From NCBI RefSeq assembly GCF_004342175.1, contig NZ_SMAO01000003.1, positions 462,313 through 526,312 on the forward strand: a stretch of 64,000 bases of DNA, given 5' to 3'. The notes below the pieces were generated by a model. That model was not told where the DNA came from and did not search any database. It saw only the letters and a list, made by a program, of their open reading frames with translations. Below are positions 55,837 to 64,000 of this stretch, one piece after another. Position 1 is the first letter of the stretch. Every line of letters starts with the position of its first letter. This stretch comes from Thiobaca trueperi. GTDB lineage: Bacteria; Pseudomonadota; Gammaproteobacteria; Chromatiales; Chromatiaceae. The translations under genes and the position numbers were made by a program.

Positions 55837-57462
55837 TCAAGAATCCTTCAATCCGGCAAGACGCTGCTTGTTGTGGCGGGATGCAATCGAGGGGGCGTCC
55901 GTATCCAGGCCCAGCGCCGTTTTGATTTGTCTCAGGATTTCATGAAACGGCGGCGTCCGGCTGGTATCGATCAGGATGGCCTGAAGCCGTTCCTCGTCAC
56001 TGAGCCGCTCCTGACCGGCGTACTGGCGTTCGAGTACCGCGAGATCGGCCTCGGAGGCGTCCGTTCCGGCTTTGAGTCGTTGCTGTACCCGCTGCCGCAG
56101 CACGTCCAGCGGTGCGTCGAGCGCAAGGATCGCGAATGCCGCACCGCGTCGATGAGCCAGATGCAGAAACCGCTCGCGCCGGCTGCGGGTAATGAAGGTG
56201 GCGTCCACCAGCACGTCGTAACTGCTCGCGAGCGCCGCATCGGCCAGACGATAGAGCCGGTCATAGGTCCAGTCGGTCGCACGCGGGAAATAGATTCCCG
56301 AGTCGATGTGAGCCAGCGATCTGGCGGTTTCGTGCAGACCGAAGAGACGTCTGCGCTCCACGTCCGAGCGCAGATGGATCAGCGGCAGGGCTTCCCGCAA
56401 CTGCAACGACAGACGGCTCTTGCCCGAACCGGACAGACCGCAGGCGATCAGCAGATGCGCGGGACGGGGGTGGGTATAGGATTCGGCCAGCGTCAGATAG
56501 CGCAGGCAGTCGTCGCGCGCCACGCTGGCGGCAGCGGGATCCAGATCCGACTGTCCCAGACGGATCGCCAGCACCTTGGCCCTGACCAGGGCGCGATAGA
56601 CCTTGTAGAAATCGAGCACGGCCAGCGCGCCATAATCGCCACTGCGTTCCAGATAGCGGTTGAGAAAGATCCGTGCACAGACCGTTTCGCCCGCCTGCTC
56701 CAGATCCATGACGAGAAAGGCGATCTCGCTGGCGGTGTCGATCCAGCGCAGGTCGGGGTTGAATTCGATGGCGTCGAAAATGCGAATCTCGCCATCGACC
56801 AGCGCGATGTTGCCGCGATGCATGTCGCCATGACATTCGCGCACGCAACCCTGCTGGCGTCGCCGCTCGATGATGGCTGTCAGTCTGTCGTGGCGGGTGC
56901 GGGTCCAGTCCTCCAGCCGCTCCAGTTGCGCCTGCTGTTCCGGGAAGGTCTGCCGCACCGGGCGCAGATTGTCGAGCATGGGCGTCAGCACCCGAGCCGG
57001 CGAACCGAACGGATCCAGAGGGTCGGCGGCCGGGATGTCCGCATGGAAATCGGCGACCGTCTCGGCCAGACGGGTCATGAGATCGCCGGAGACTGTCTGG
57101 CGATCCAGCAGCGACTCCTGCGGAAAACGCTTCATTTTGACTGCGTATTCCAGCACCGGGCCGATGCCGCCGATGCGGGGCGTCTCCGGTGTCCCGGCGA
57201 TGGCGACCACATCAAGATAGAGGTCGGCAGCCAGTCGCCGGTTGAGCCGCAGTTCCTCTTCACAGCAGAAACGGCGACGCTCCAGGGTGGCAAAGTCCAG
57301 AAAGCCGAGATCGAGTGGTTTTTTGAGCTTGTAGGCGAAGTCGCCGGCCAGCAGCACATGCGAGATATGGGTCTCGATCTGCACCACCGGCGCGGCCGGA
57401 TGAGGATAGGCGTCCGGTTGCATCAGACCTTTGATCAACAGCGGAAAATCGTTGGCTTCCAT
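55837..57462 (-). CDS. APH-like kinase fused to P-loop kinase (COG2187/COG0645 type)
   Basis: 541-residue two-domain protein. The N-terminal part (about 1-335) is aminoglycoside-phosphotransferase-like, with ECHGDMHRGNIALVDG (HGDxHxxN) and FDAIEFNPDLRWID near 225-255. The C-terminal part (about 340-520) is a P-loop kinase with GLSGSGKSRLS and VLVDATFI. Such fusions are widespread conserved proteins of unknown substrate. It is downstream of the hydrogenase operon's divergent promoter region but on the same strand, so it is not part of that operon. Called antibiotic resistance would be an over-reading. Confidence 0.82.
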   Translation of the reverse strand: MEANDFPLLIKGLMQPDAYPHPAAPVVQIETHISHVLLAGDFAYKLKKPLDLGFLDFATLERRRFCCEEELRLNRRLAADLYLDVVAIAGTPETPRIGGIGPVLEYAVKMKRFPQESLLDRQTVSGDLMTRLAETVADFHADIPAADPLDPFGSPARVLTPMLDNLRPVRQTFPEQQAQLERLEDWTRTRHDRLTAIIERRRQQGCVRECHGDMHRGNIALVDGEIRIFDAIEFNPDLRWIDTASEIAFLVMDLEQAGETVCARIFLNRYLERSGDYGALAVLDFYKVYRALVRAKVLAIRLGQSDLDPAAASVARDDCLRYLTLAESYTHPRPAHLLIACGLSGSGKSRLSLQLREALPLIHLRSDVERRRLFGLHETARSLAHIDSGIYFPRATDWTYDRLYRLADAALASSYDVLVDATFITRSRRERFLHLAHRRGAAFAILALDAPLDVLRQRVQQRLKAGTDASEADLAVLERQYAGQERLSDEERLQAILIDTSRTPPFHEILRQIKTALGLDTDAPSIASRHNKQRLAGLKDS

Positions 57463-57581
57463 GGAATCTGTCGCCTGTCTCGGCCCGTTCGATTAAGGGC
57501 GTGATCGAACTCATTCATCGGCTCTGATGTTAAGATCCGCCCCATCTGCCGCATCATCACACCCCAAGTTTAGAGGTTTCC

Positions 57582-57782
57582 ATGTCCATCGACCGGATCG
57601 TTTTCGCCGTTGCCGGCGCCTTCATCCTCATTTCCGTGGCGCTGGCCCATTTCGTCAGCCCTTACTGGCTCTGGTTCACCGTCTTTGTTGGCGCCAACCT
57701 CTTCCAGTCGGCCTTTACCGGCTTCTGTCCGCTGGCGATGATCCTCAAAAAGCTGGGCAGACAGAGCGGGGCGGCGTTTTAA
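57582..57782 (+). CDS. DUF2892/YgaP-like small membrane protein
   Basis: 66-residue membrane protein with two hydrophobic spans ([18 protein letters not shown] and [15 protein letters not shown]). The C-terminal [15 protein letters not shown] is the conserved motif of the DUF2892 family, where the Cys is invariant. ATG at 57582 has AGAGG upstream. Relatives accompany sulfur transfer (rhodanese) genes, but none is adjacent here. Confidence 0.85.
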   Translation: MSIDRIVFAVAGAFILISVALAHFVSPYWLWFTVFVGANLFQSAFTGFCPLAMILKKLGRQSGAAF

Positions 57783-57824
57783 ATCGTCTTCCTGAAAGGC
57801 CCATACCTGTGTTCGCTAAAAATA

Positions 57825-57915
57825 GACAGGATTAACAGGATTCTTCAGGATGAACAGGATTAAATACAATTGGTTAAAAATTCTGTCTATCCTGGGACAT
57901 CCTGTTAATCCTGTC
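57825..57915. repeat. ACAGGATTAACAGGAT hairpin repeat R5
   Basis: GACAGGATTAACAGGAT at the left and CATCCTGTTAATCCTGTC at the right, with additional inner copies (AGGATGAACAGGAT, CTGTCTATCCTG). It lies downstream of the DUF2892 gene and before the pseudouridine synthase gene. Confidence 0.85.
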
Positions 57916-57996
57916 TCATTGATGGCATCTTGCTAAACGATCACCTCGCTTGCCCCCTTCACCGTTTTTTCAGATTTTCATACCGGAAACAACCCG

Positions 57997-58887
57997 ATGC
58001 CCAACAGCCGCCGTCCCCCCCTGTCACACGCCACCGAGGAGCCGATCCGGCTCCAGAAACTGCTGGCCGAGGCCGGTCTGGGCTCGCGCCGCGAGATCGA
58101 GGGCTGGATCAGCGAGGGCCGGGTGCGGGTCAACGGGGATCTGGCCAAACTCGGCGACCGGGCGACCACCGCCGACCGTGTCCGGCTCGACGGACGCGAT
58201 GTGAAGCTCAAGCGTCAGCGCGAAACCCTGCCGCAGGTCATCGCCTATCACAAGCCCGAGGGTGAACTGGTGACCCGGCGCGACCCCGAGGAGCGCCCGA
58301 CCGTCTTCCGCCGTCTGCCGCGTCCGAAAGAGGGACGCTGGATCGCGGTCGGTCGGCTCGACATCAATACCTCCGGGCTGATTCTCTTCACCACTGACGG
58401 CGAGCTCGCCAACCGGCTGATGCATCCCTCACGCGAGATCGAGCGCGAATATGCCGTCCGCATTCTCGGCGAGGTCGCACCCGGCACCCTGGAGCGTCTG
58501 ACGACCGGCATCGAGCTGGAGGACGGCCCGGCCAAATTCGACGCCGTCACCGATCAGGGCGGAACCGGGGCCAATCACTGGTTTCATGTGGTGCTGCGCG
58601 AAGGGCGCAACCGCGAGGTGCGTCGTCTGTGGGAGGCCGCCGGCTGCACCGTCAGCCGTCTGATCCGCATCCGCTACGGCAATATCGAACTGGGCCGGCG
58701 ACTCTTCACCGGCAACTGGCGTCCGCTGACCGAAGAGGAACAGACCACGCTCATGGGTCAGGCCGGACTCACCGCGCCCGGCAGGCCGCGCCCGCGCAAG
58801 GTCGGCCCGAAACCCTGGCAGCCCAAGCCGAGCGGTGCGCCGAAGCCGGGCACTGGTTCCAAATGGGGTCGGGGATGGTCGCGTTAA
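57997..58887 (+). CDS. rluB: rRNA large-subunit pseudouridine synthase, RluB type
   Basis: S4-domain pseudouridine synthase (296 aa) of the RsuA/RluB/E/F group, most like RluB, which modifies 23S rRNA U2605. The S4 domain is at about 15-75 ([20 protein letters not shown]). The catalytic Asp is in [27 protein letters not shown] near 122. A basic tail (about 240-296; Pro/Lys/Gly-rich) follows. ATG at 57997. Confidence 0.92.
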   Translation: MPNSRRPPLSHATEEPIRLQKLLAEAGLGSRREIEGWISEGRVRVNGDLAKLGDRATTADRVRLDGRDVKLKRQRETLPQVIAYHKPEGELVTRRDPEERPTVFRRLPRPKEGRWIAVGRLDINTSGLILFTTDGELANRLMHPSREIEREYAVRILGEVAPGTLERLTTGIELEDGPAKFDAVTDQGGTGANHWFHVVLREGRNREVRRLWEAAGCTVSRLIRIRYGNIELGRRLFTGNWRPLTEEEQTTLMGQAGLTAPGRPRPRKVGPKPWQPKPSGAPKPGTGSKWGRGWSR

Positions 58888-58922
58888 GGTGAATTCCAGG
58901 CAATGCGGACTCCCGCACCCGG

Positions 58923-59444
58923 CTACGCGGAGCCGAGCAGTGCGGGCTTGATGTCGGCGATCCAGGTCGAGAGCCGGCTGTCGGTCAGCTCGGCCTGATT
59001 GTCGAGATCCAGGACCAGACCGCAGAAATGGCCGTCGCCCATGTCGCCCCGCGAGAGCGCGTGGTCGTAGCCCGCAACCGGCCAGAAGCCCACGATGTTC
59101 GCCCCGCGCGATTCCAGTTCCTCGTAGAACATGCCGAGTGCATCGACGAACTCATGCGGATAACCGACCTGATCGCCCAGGCCATAGAGTGCGACCGTCT
59201 TGCCGTGGAAATCGATCTCGTCGAGTTGCGGCAGAAAGTCCTGGAGGGTTGCGGGATATTCGCCGTCGCCGGCAGTCGGTGTCCCGAAGATCAGCGCATC
59301 GTAGCTGCCGACCAGATCGGCCGTCGCCTTCTCGACGTTGCAGATCTCCACCACGCCCTCGTCGAAGTAGTCGCGTTGAATCCGCTTGGCGATCTTGCGC
59401 GTGTTGCCGGTATCCGTCGCGAAAAAGAGTCCGATCTTGCTCAT
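58923..59444 (-). CDS. Long-chain flavodoxin
   Basis: FMN-containing electron carrier (173 aa). The phosphate loop ATDTGNTRKIAK (about 9-20) and isoalloxazine loops GTPTAGDGEYP and YGLGDQVGYP are present, as is the long-chain loop typical of FldA/NifF (GYDHALSRGDMGDGHFCGLVLD). Start ATG 59444 (MSKIGLFFATDTG); an in-frame GTG at 59456 adds four residues. Could supply a nitrogenase or a biosynthetic enzyme; no nif gene is nearby. Confidence 0.93.
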   Translation of the reverse strand: MSKIGLFFATDTGNTRKIAKRIQRDYFDEGVVEICNVEKATADLVGSYDALIFGTPTAGDGEYPATLQDFLPQLDEIDFHGKTVALYGLGDQVGYPHEFVDALGMFYEELESRGANIVGFWPVAGYDHALSRGDMGDGHFCGLVLDLDNQAELTDSRLSTWIADIKPALLGSA

Positions 59445-59521
59445 GATTAGCTTCACCTTGGTTGGACGATTGGCGTCATCCGCCGTGATCCACCCCGGCT
59501 GTTATGGCCGGGGTGCAGCGG

Positions 59522-59839
59522 TCAGAGGCTCAGAATCCAGGTCACCAGCGTCTTGATGTCAGCCTCGCTGACGGCGACGTTCGGCGGCATCGGGATCTGA
59601 CCCCAGACGCCCACCCCGCCCGCCTTGACCTTGGCCGCCAGCGTCCCCGCTGCGGCGGCGTCACCCTTGTACTTGGCAGCAACGTCTTTGTAAGCCGGGC
59701 CGACGATGGCGGCATCGACGCTGTGACAGACGGTGCAGCCGCTCTTCTGAGCGAGCGCGAGATCGGCGACGGCGTTCTGGGCGGCCATCGCGGCCACAAG
59801 ACCGATGCAGGCGCGTCCGATGAAATGGGTCAGTTTCAT
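59522..59839 (-). CDS. Small periplasmic cytochrome c (c-551/c8 type)
   Basis: 105-residue class I cytochrome c. A signal peptide (about 1-25, ending AVA-D) precedes the haem site CTVCH near 35. The Met ligand lies in IPMPPNVAVSEADIKTLVTWIL near 84. It resembles the cytochrome c-551/c8 carriers of purple sulfur bacteria. A Fur-like box lies 32 bp upstream of its start, so its expression may respond to iron. Confidence 0.9.
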   Translation of the reverse strand: MKLTHFIGRACIGLVAAMAAQNAVADLALAQKSGCTVCHSVDAAIVGPAYKDVAAKYKGDAAAAGTLAAKVKAGGVGVWGQIPMPPNVAVSEADIKTLVTWILSL

Positions 59840-59870
59840 TGCAGGCTCTCTTGATATGGAATACAGATGA

Positions 59871-59890
59871 AAAGCATTATCATTATATTC
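59871..59890 (-). promoter_or_regulatory. Fur-like box before the c8-type cytochrome gene
   Basis: Minus-strand TATAATGATAATGCTTTTC matches the 19-bp Fur consensus at 15 positions. It also overlaps the 3' end of the upstream gene. Confidence 0.55.
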
Positions 59891-60782
59891 CCGTAGGCGC
59901 TGCATGCTCAATATCCGTTTTGCTGACCCGATCCCGGAGGTTGGACGCCATGGCCGGATCCGGGATCCAGGCATCCGCGAAGTCGAGCGGGCCGCTGAGA
60001 CTGCCACGGCGAACCGGCCGGTCGCTCGCGACGCCCTGGAGACGCACGATCCAGCGCCAGTCGGCAGCGGGCGCGGCGGCATTGCCGGCGAGTGCGGCGC
60101 CGTGGGGTGGAAGGCTCGGCTGCGGAGTCAGTCCCAGCCGTATCCGCTCCGCTGGGGTTTGCACGATCCGGTCTGTATCCAGACCCAGGCGCGGCATGAC
60201 ATCGGCCGCGCGCAGCCGGTAGCCGTTCGGCCCGAGCCAGGAGCGGTTGCCATCCGCCCGCCAGTCCGTCGTATCCAGCGTCCAGGTCACTTCGACCACA
60301 CAGCCCTGTGTCGGGCACTTGCCCACCTGAATGGCGAGATGATCATGCTCGACCTCAAACGCCGCCCCCCGGCATTGGACGGTTGCCTTCAGATTCTCGA
60401 CCCCCGGCGGCAGGGCGGCGTGCAGAATGCCGTTGTCGGTGCGGGCGCCGACCATGATGAAGAGTCCGTCGAGCCGGTGTTCCTGCGGACGCACGCTCAA
60501 CTGAACCCAGCCGCTCTCCACCGAGAACAGGGACGCCTGCGGGAGCCAGCGGCGCTCCCAATGCGCGTTCGCGATGAGGGTTGGATCGATCGTCGTCTCG
60601 GCCATCGCCGTCGCATGGCTGTCGCGGGAGACGCCTTTGGCGTGCAGGACGGTCGTGATCATCAGGACCATGCTCAGTGAACCGAGGACAAGCCACGGCG
60701 TCGTCCCCGATGGGGCTGGCGTATGACGCGGAGAATCGGTCCTGGCAGAACCCTGAATGGAGTGATCGTCGTGTCGAGACAT
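59883..60782 (-). CDS. Anchored periplasmic protein, unknown, next to haem receptor
   Basis: About 299 residues: a cytoplasmic lead, one membrane helix (TPWLVLGSLSMVLMITTVLHA, about residues 26-46), then a periplasmic domain. The segment SWLGPNGYRLRAADVMPRLGLDTDRIV...AERIRLGL resembles the pre-catalytic beta-domain of membrane-bound M1 aminopeptidases, but no HExxH protease motif is present, so it may bind rather than cut peptide. ATG 60782 has GAGG 8 nt upstream; ATG at 60791 is too close to it. It is in the same orientation as the TonB receptor, 180 bp downstream, and the cytochrome follows 43 bp later. Function unknown. Confidence 0.6.
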   Translation of the reverse strand: MSRHDDHSIQGSARTDSPRHTPAPSGTTPWLVLGSLSMVLMITTVLHAKGVSRDSHATAMAETTIDPTLIANAHWERRWLPQASLFSVESGWVQLSVRPQEHRLDGLFIMVGARTDNGILHAALPPGVENLKATVQCRGAAFEVEHDHLAIQVGKCPTQGCVVEVTWTLDTTDWRADGNRSWLGPNGYRLRAADVMPRLGLDTDRIVQTPAERIRLGLTPQPSLPPHGAALAGNAAAPAADWRWIVRLQGVASDRPVRRGSLSGPLDFADAWIPDPAMASNLRDRVSKTDIEHAAPTGI

Positions 60783-60872
60783 GCCATGCACCTCAGTGAA
60801 AACGGTGAAGAAGGTGAATGGCTGCTCGCGCCCGGATCGCAGCGAGTGCGCGGGGGCAGAGTGGCTTAAAGA

Positions 60873-60887
60873 TGAGAATGGTTCTTG
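60873..60887. promoter_or_regulatory. Weak Fur-like site upstream of the anchored protein gene
   Basis: TGAGAATGGTTCTTG resembles the 7-1-7 Fur half-site arrangement (left half 6 of 7, right half poor). It is in the 180-bp gap before the gene starting at 60782. Confidence 0.3.
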
Positions 60888-60961
60888 TTAAATTGTAGCG
60901 CGATCAGATGACGCCGGGAAGCCCGGCGGACGCCCGCGAGGGCGATCCGTCGTGGCGGCGT

Positions 60962-63004
60962 TCAGAACCGATAGCTGACGGCGGCCTTGATGTTGCGACC
61001 GGGTGCCTGGAGTGACGAGAGGTAGGGCTGATAATCCTCGTCGAACAGGTTATCGACACCCAATTCCAGGCTGAATCCGGCGAGCCTGTCCGCCGGCTTC
61101 CAGGTCAGCCAGAGGTCGTGGACATCGTATCGGTCGGACGGTGTGCCATCTGCCGGCACCTCGTTCTGCGCGGCGACGAAGCGTCCGGTCCAGCCGACGC
61201 GGACGCCCTGAGCCGGGAAGCGCAGCCCCGCCTCCAGGGTCCAGGTATCGGGCTGAACGCTGGAGAGCGGCTCGCCGGTGCGGTCATCCTCGCCGCGCGT
61301 CTGCGCGTAGGCGATGCCCGCCCACCAGCGCGGCGTCTCGTAGTCGGCCTCCAGCTCGAAGCCTTCCAGCCGGGCATCGCGCACGTTGCGGAAGCCGGTG
61401 ACGCCGCCCATGCCTCTGTTGCCCGCCACCGGGCGCATGGTGAAGTTGACGATCTGGTCAATGAAATCGGTCACGTCATTGCGGAAGACACGCGCCTGGA
61501 AACGGCCCTCGTCGCCGCTGGCAAACAGATCCTGATCGCGCAGACGCAGACCGATCTCCTTGTTGTGCGCCTTCTCGGGGTCGAGATCCGGGTTGGGGAC
61601 GAAAAGATTGGCGCAGCCGCGCCCGCAGGTGAAGTGGGTGCCGGAGACAAACAGCTCGGTCGCGCTCGGGGCGCGGAAGGCTTCGGTATAACTCGCCTGG
61701 AATGACAGCCAGTCGTTGGCGGCGACATCCAGACCGAGCTTGGCGGAGAAGGCATCGTCTTCGTTGGTGTCCAGATCCCTGGCGTCGGCCTCGCTCTTGA
61801 AGCTGTCCCAGCGCAGTCCGGGAACCAGGGTCCAGCGTTTGGCGATGCTGATTTCGTCCTGGAGATAGAGCCCGAACACCTCGCTCCTGCCATCCGGGTA
61901 GCTGTCGCGCGGCTGGCCGTCACGCTCCCCCTCCACCTCGTCCTGGTAGTAGTCGAGACCATAGGTCAGGACGTGCCCGAACCGCTCCGGGTCGCCGAGT
62001 CGCGTGCTGTTGCGCAGATCGAGCCCCAGGGTTTCCAGGCTGGTGTCATCCCGGCGACCGTCGAACAGCCGCCGCTCCTCAATGTCCGTCGTGTTGCGGT
62101 AGAGGAGCAGGGACGGGCGCAGATAGGCGTTGTCCGCGTCTTCGTGGCGATAGGTCAGGGTCAGATTCTGCTGACGGGTGTTGTTATCGACCAGGGTGTC
62201 GTCGGTCGCTTCGATCTGCGGGTTGGACGGGATGGCGCCGTCCTGATCGAAGGCCATGAACGAGAGTCCGAAGCTGTTGATCCCGTCCGGGCTCCAGGTG
62301 CCCTTGGCCAGCCCCGACAGACGCTCGAAGGCCGAGTTGCTCAGATCCGTACCGTCGCCGAGCCGCACATCGCCCGCATCCCGATAGGCCAGATCGACCA
62401 GATAATCGAAGCGACCGTCCGCCGTTATGCCATAGACCCCGGCGTTGGTCAGCCACTGGTCGCTGCCGTCCTGATAGCCGAGTTTGACCCGTCCGCCGAA
62501 GGTCTGGCCCGCACGCAGCAGATCGGCCGCGTCCAGCGTGCCGAGCGCGACCACGCCGCCCATGGCGCCGCTGCCCCAGAGTGCGGACGCCGGCCCGCGC
62601 AGCACCTCCACCTGCCTCAGCAGATCCGGCTCGATGAAGATCCGGGTGCTGTGGCCGCGCACGAAGTTCTGCCGCGCCCCATCGATCAGAAAGAGGATGC
62701 GCTCGTCCGAGAGCCCGCGGATCGTCACCGTCTGGCCCTGACCGCGCGGCCCGCCGCCGACAGCGACGTTCGGCAGATCCTCCAGCAGATCCCCGAGATT
62801 GGTCGGCTGCTCGCGCTCGATGACCGGGCGGTTGAGCACACTGACCGATTCAGGGATCGAGAAACTGTCCCGGTCGGTTTTGACCGCCGTGACCTTGATC
62901 GCAGGCAGGCCAACTTCGGTCGAGTCTTGAGCGAGGCTCGGGCAGACGGGCGCAAGGAGCGTCAGACCGAGCAGGAAGGAGCGTCGTGGCGAACGGATGG
63001 ACAT
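60962..63004 (-). CDS. TonB-dependent haem/haemoglobin receptor
   Basis: Outer-membrane receptor (680 aa) of the haem/haemoglobin family. Signal peptide about 1-25, plug domain about 45-160 (DLLEDLPNVAVGGG, ILFLIDGARQNF, EVLRGPASALWGSGAMGG), then a 22-strand barrel ending in aromatic Phe. The haem-receptor FRAP and NPDL motifs flank a His: EAFRAPSATELFVSGTHF ... NPDLDPEKAHNKEIGLR near 440-480. A Fur-like box precedes it. TonB-ExbB-ExbD would energise it; no tonB or haem permease genes are adjacent. Confidence 0.9.
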   Translation of the reverse strand: MSIRSPRRSFLLGLTLLAPVCPSLAQDSTEVGLPAIKVTAVKTDRDSFSIPESVSVLNRPVIEREQPTNLGDLLEDLPNVAVGGGPRGQGQTVTIRGLSDERILFLIDGARQNFVRGHSTRIFIEPDLLRQVEVLRGPASALWGSGAMGGVVALGTLDAADLLRAGQTFGGRVKLGYQDGSDQWLTNAGVYGITADGRFDYLVDLAYRDAGDVRLGDGTDLSNSAFERLSGLAKGTWSPDGINSFGLSFMAFDQDGAIPSNPQIEATDDTLVDNNTRQQNLTLTYRHEDADNAYLRPSLLLYRNTTDIEERRLFDGRRDDTSLETLGLDLRNSTRLGDPERFGHVLTYGLDYYQDEVEGERDGQPRDSYPDGRSEVFGLYLQDEISIAKRWTLVPGLRWDSFKSEADARDLDTNEDDAFSAKLGLDVAANDWLSFQASYTEAFRAPSATELFVSGTHFTCGRGCANLFVPNPDLDPEKAHNKEIGLRLRDQDLFASGDEGRFQARVFRNDVTDFIDQIVNFTMRPVAGNRGMGGVTGFRNVRDARLEGFELEADYETPRWWAGIAYAQTRGEDDRTGEPLSSVQPDTWTLEAGLRFPAQGVRVGWTGRFVAAQNEVPADGTPSDRYDVHDLWLTWKPADRLAGFSLELGVDNLFDEDYQPYLSSLQAPGRNIKAAVSYRF

Positions 63005-63490
63005 GGTTGCTTACCTCTGGCGGTTTGTCCGGGCCGCTCGCTGATCCTCCCGCGCCGGAGGATTGGCTGGCTGTTCGTGTCTTGGGGTTCAGTGGTGTGG
63101 TTGGATGATAATACGAATGACTCTCAAAATTCATTCTGTCTGATCTGGGCGCGGAAGAGGTGCGGTGATCGTCTTGCGCCGGGGGCAGGCGGGTGATAAA
63201 AGGCGCAAAACGCTTACGGTTCGTGTTGTTTTGAGCGCGCGATGGATCGATTCTCTGACTCTGCGTTTTCAGCCGCGCGCTATCTGTTTGCGATAGATAC
63301 GGGTTCGGGGCCGTTGGTCGTCACGTTGGGGAGCGGGGTAATGATGTGTCACATCGTGACCGGGATCTCGTCGCAGTGAAGACGCTGCGGTTTACGCGAA
63401 GGGGTGCTACGGGGTTAGATAGGCTGCTGTCTAGTACCCGAATATCTTGAAGGCGTCTAAAAAAAATTGTATGCCAGGGGAGAGTAACTA
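63005..63490. other. Intergenic region upstream of the receptor and terminal ORF
   Basis: 485 bp between divergent genes. The receptor side contains a Fur-like box at 63107-63125. The middle is GC-rich with no convincing ORF. Past about 63400 the composition shifts to AT-rich, as in the terminal ORF, suggesting a junction with acquired DNA. Confidence 0.5.
63107..63125. promoter_or_regulatory. Fur-like box upstream of TonB receptor
   Basis: GATAATACGAATGACTCTC matches the Fur consensus at 13 of 19 positions, about 100 bp before the receptor start. Confidence 0.5.
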
Positions 63491-63949
63491 ATGCCGAAGA
63501 AAATCGCTCCAGCAGCCATACAGGCGTTGAAGGAGGCGTTAACACTCGTCTACTGGTATAAGTCTGAGCTACGTAGTTTTCTGTCGCAATGTCTCTCTGA
63601 TTCTCAAGTGTTGTCCCGGCTAAACTGGGATGACTACAAGCGAAATATTGTTGTGACCTTGGTAGATCATCTGGCAAAAAACGAGGAAATTTATCAGCTA
63701 GATTTAATTCGTCTTATGTCAGAGGTTTGCCAAGTTAGTGATTTTTCTCACCTCAAAAAGCTAGAAGAGGGCGCGAAGAAGGCAAAGGATGCTGAGTCAG
63801 CAATTAAAGCACTTCGCGCTCAATTAAAAGGCTATCAGGATATTGAGCAAGAGCAGAAGCGAGCTGAGGAGCGTCGAAAGCAAGCCCATGAACGACTGAT
63901 GAAAGTATACCGCTCTCATTTGAGTTTTTCGCCGACAGGCATTTTGTGA
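63491..63949 (+). CDS. Possibly truncated defence-type protein (helical N-terminal domain)
   Basis: 152-residue ORF on the AT-richer end of the window. ATG at 63491 follows GGGGAGAG. It is all-helical: KEALTLVYWYKSELRSFLSQ, NWDDYKRNIVVTLVDHLAKN, then a charged coiled coil (AEERRKQAHERLMKVY). I have a memory-level impression of a similar N-terminus in larger restriction-endonuclease-like or other defence proteins, which I cannot verify here. The reading frame stops at 63949 after an abrupt non-homologous-looking SFSPTGIL, so it is probably the start of a gene truncated by an insertion, or a small stand-alone protein. Confidence 0.45.
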   Translation: MPKKIAPAAIQALKEALTLVYWYKSELRSFLSQCLSDSQVLSRLNWDDYKRNIVVTLVDHLAKNEEIYQLDLIRLMSEVCQVSDFSHLKKLEEGAKKAKDAESAIKALRAQLKGYQDIEQEQKRAEERRKQAHERLMKVYRSHLSFSPTGIL

Positions 63950-64000
63950 CACATCAACCGGATCTGTAGAATCTTCGCCATGTCTGACTACTGTCTCACT

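Noticed and set aside
55837..57462. Antibiotic (aminoglycoside) resistance gene
   Set aside because: The APH fold is shared by many metabolic and unknown kinases and the fusion partner argues against a resistance enzyme.
55786..57504. 572-codon frame antisense to the kinase fusion
   Set aside because: Shadow frame; the opposite strand has clear catalytic motifs.
63321..63677. 118-codon minus ORF overlapping the terminal ORF
   Set aside because: It overlaps the better-supported plus-strand ORF, which has a good ribosome-binding site, and reads as low-quality sequence.

Overview
The window is high-GC chromosome from a gammaproteobacterium, most probably a purple sulfur bacterium of the Chromatiaceae (Allochromatium/Thiocystis/Thiocapsa type; genus not resolvable here). 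The evidence is a class III PHA synthase locus (phaE-phaC facing phaA-phaR-phaP-phaB, the arrangement known from Allochromatium vinosum), an uptake [NiFe] hydrogenase operon (hupSLCDF-hupH), several small c-type cytochromes, and the gammaproteobacterial envelope operon. I see no rRNA, tRNA or CRISPR array and no intact transposase gene.

Layout. 1-10.5 kb: the start of an ExeA/GspA-type ATPase, an ExbD-msbA pair lacking exbB, a chorismate-lyase-like protein, an Lpp-like lipoprotein facing an L,D-transpeptidase, an EF-G paralogue, a diguanylate cyclase and a small membrane protein. 10.6-16.5 kb: PHA genes with a TGC-rich palindrome at the phaP promoter and a related site before phaE (candidate PhaR operators), and strong terminators at both ends. 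16.6-21.7 kb (minus): DedA protein, monohaem and NapC-type tetrahaem cytochromes, glnD and map. 22-36.7 kb (plus): rpsB-tsf-pyrH-frr-uppS-cdsA-dxr-rseP-bamA-skp-lpxD-fabZ-lpxA-lpxB-rnhB, coupling translation, isoprenoid/phospholipid precursors, outer-membrane assembly and lipid A. 36.8-47 kb: cytochrome lipoprotein, PilB/GspE-like ATPase, two HDOD proteins, fructose-1,6-bisphosphatase, a PAS-GGDEF cyclase with a Crp/Fnr regulator, and a GGDEF-EAL phosphodiesterase. 47-50 kb: purC, a BolA protein and two unknowns. 49.8-55.7 kb (minus): hydrogenase structural and maturation genes. 55.8-59.5 kb: an APH-like/P-loop kinase fusion, a DUF2892 protein, an RluB-type pseudouridine synthase and a long-chain flavodoxin. 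59.5-63.1 kb (minus): a haem-type TonB receptor, an unknown anchored protein and a small cytochrome c, with Fur-like boxes. 63.4-64 kb: an AT-richer foreign-looking segment with a possibly truncated ORF.

Two families of intergenic repeats run through the window. One is an about 87-bp element with terminal inverted repeats TTAAACCGCGYCC, often followed by a 20-22-bp AT-rich spacer and a second terminus. The other is a hairpin repeat built on ACAGGATTAACAGGAT, which sits even inside rpsB-tsf, cdsA-dxr and hupC-hupL. The repeats, the lpp/L,D-transpeptidase pair, the PHA operators and the Fur-marked haem cluster are the observations most worth following. Nothing seen amounts to a clearly new multi-gene system.
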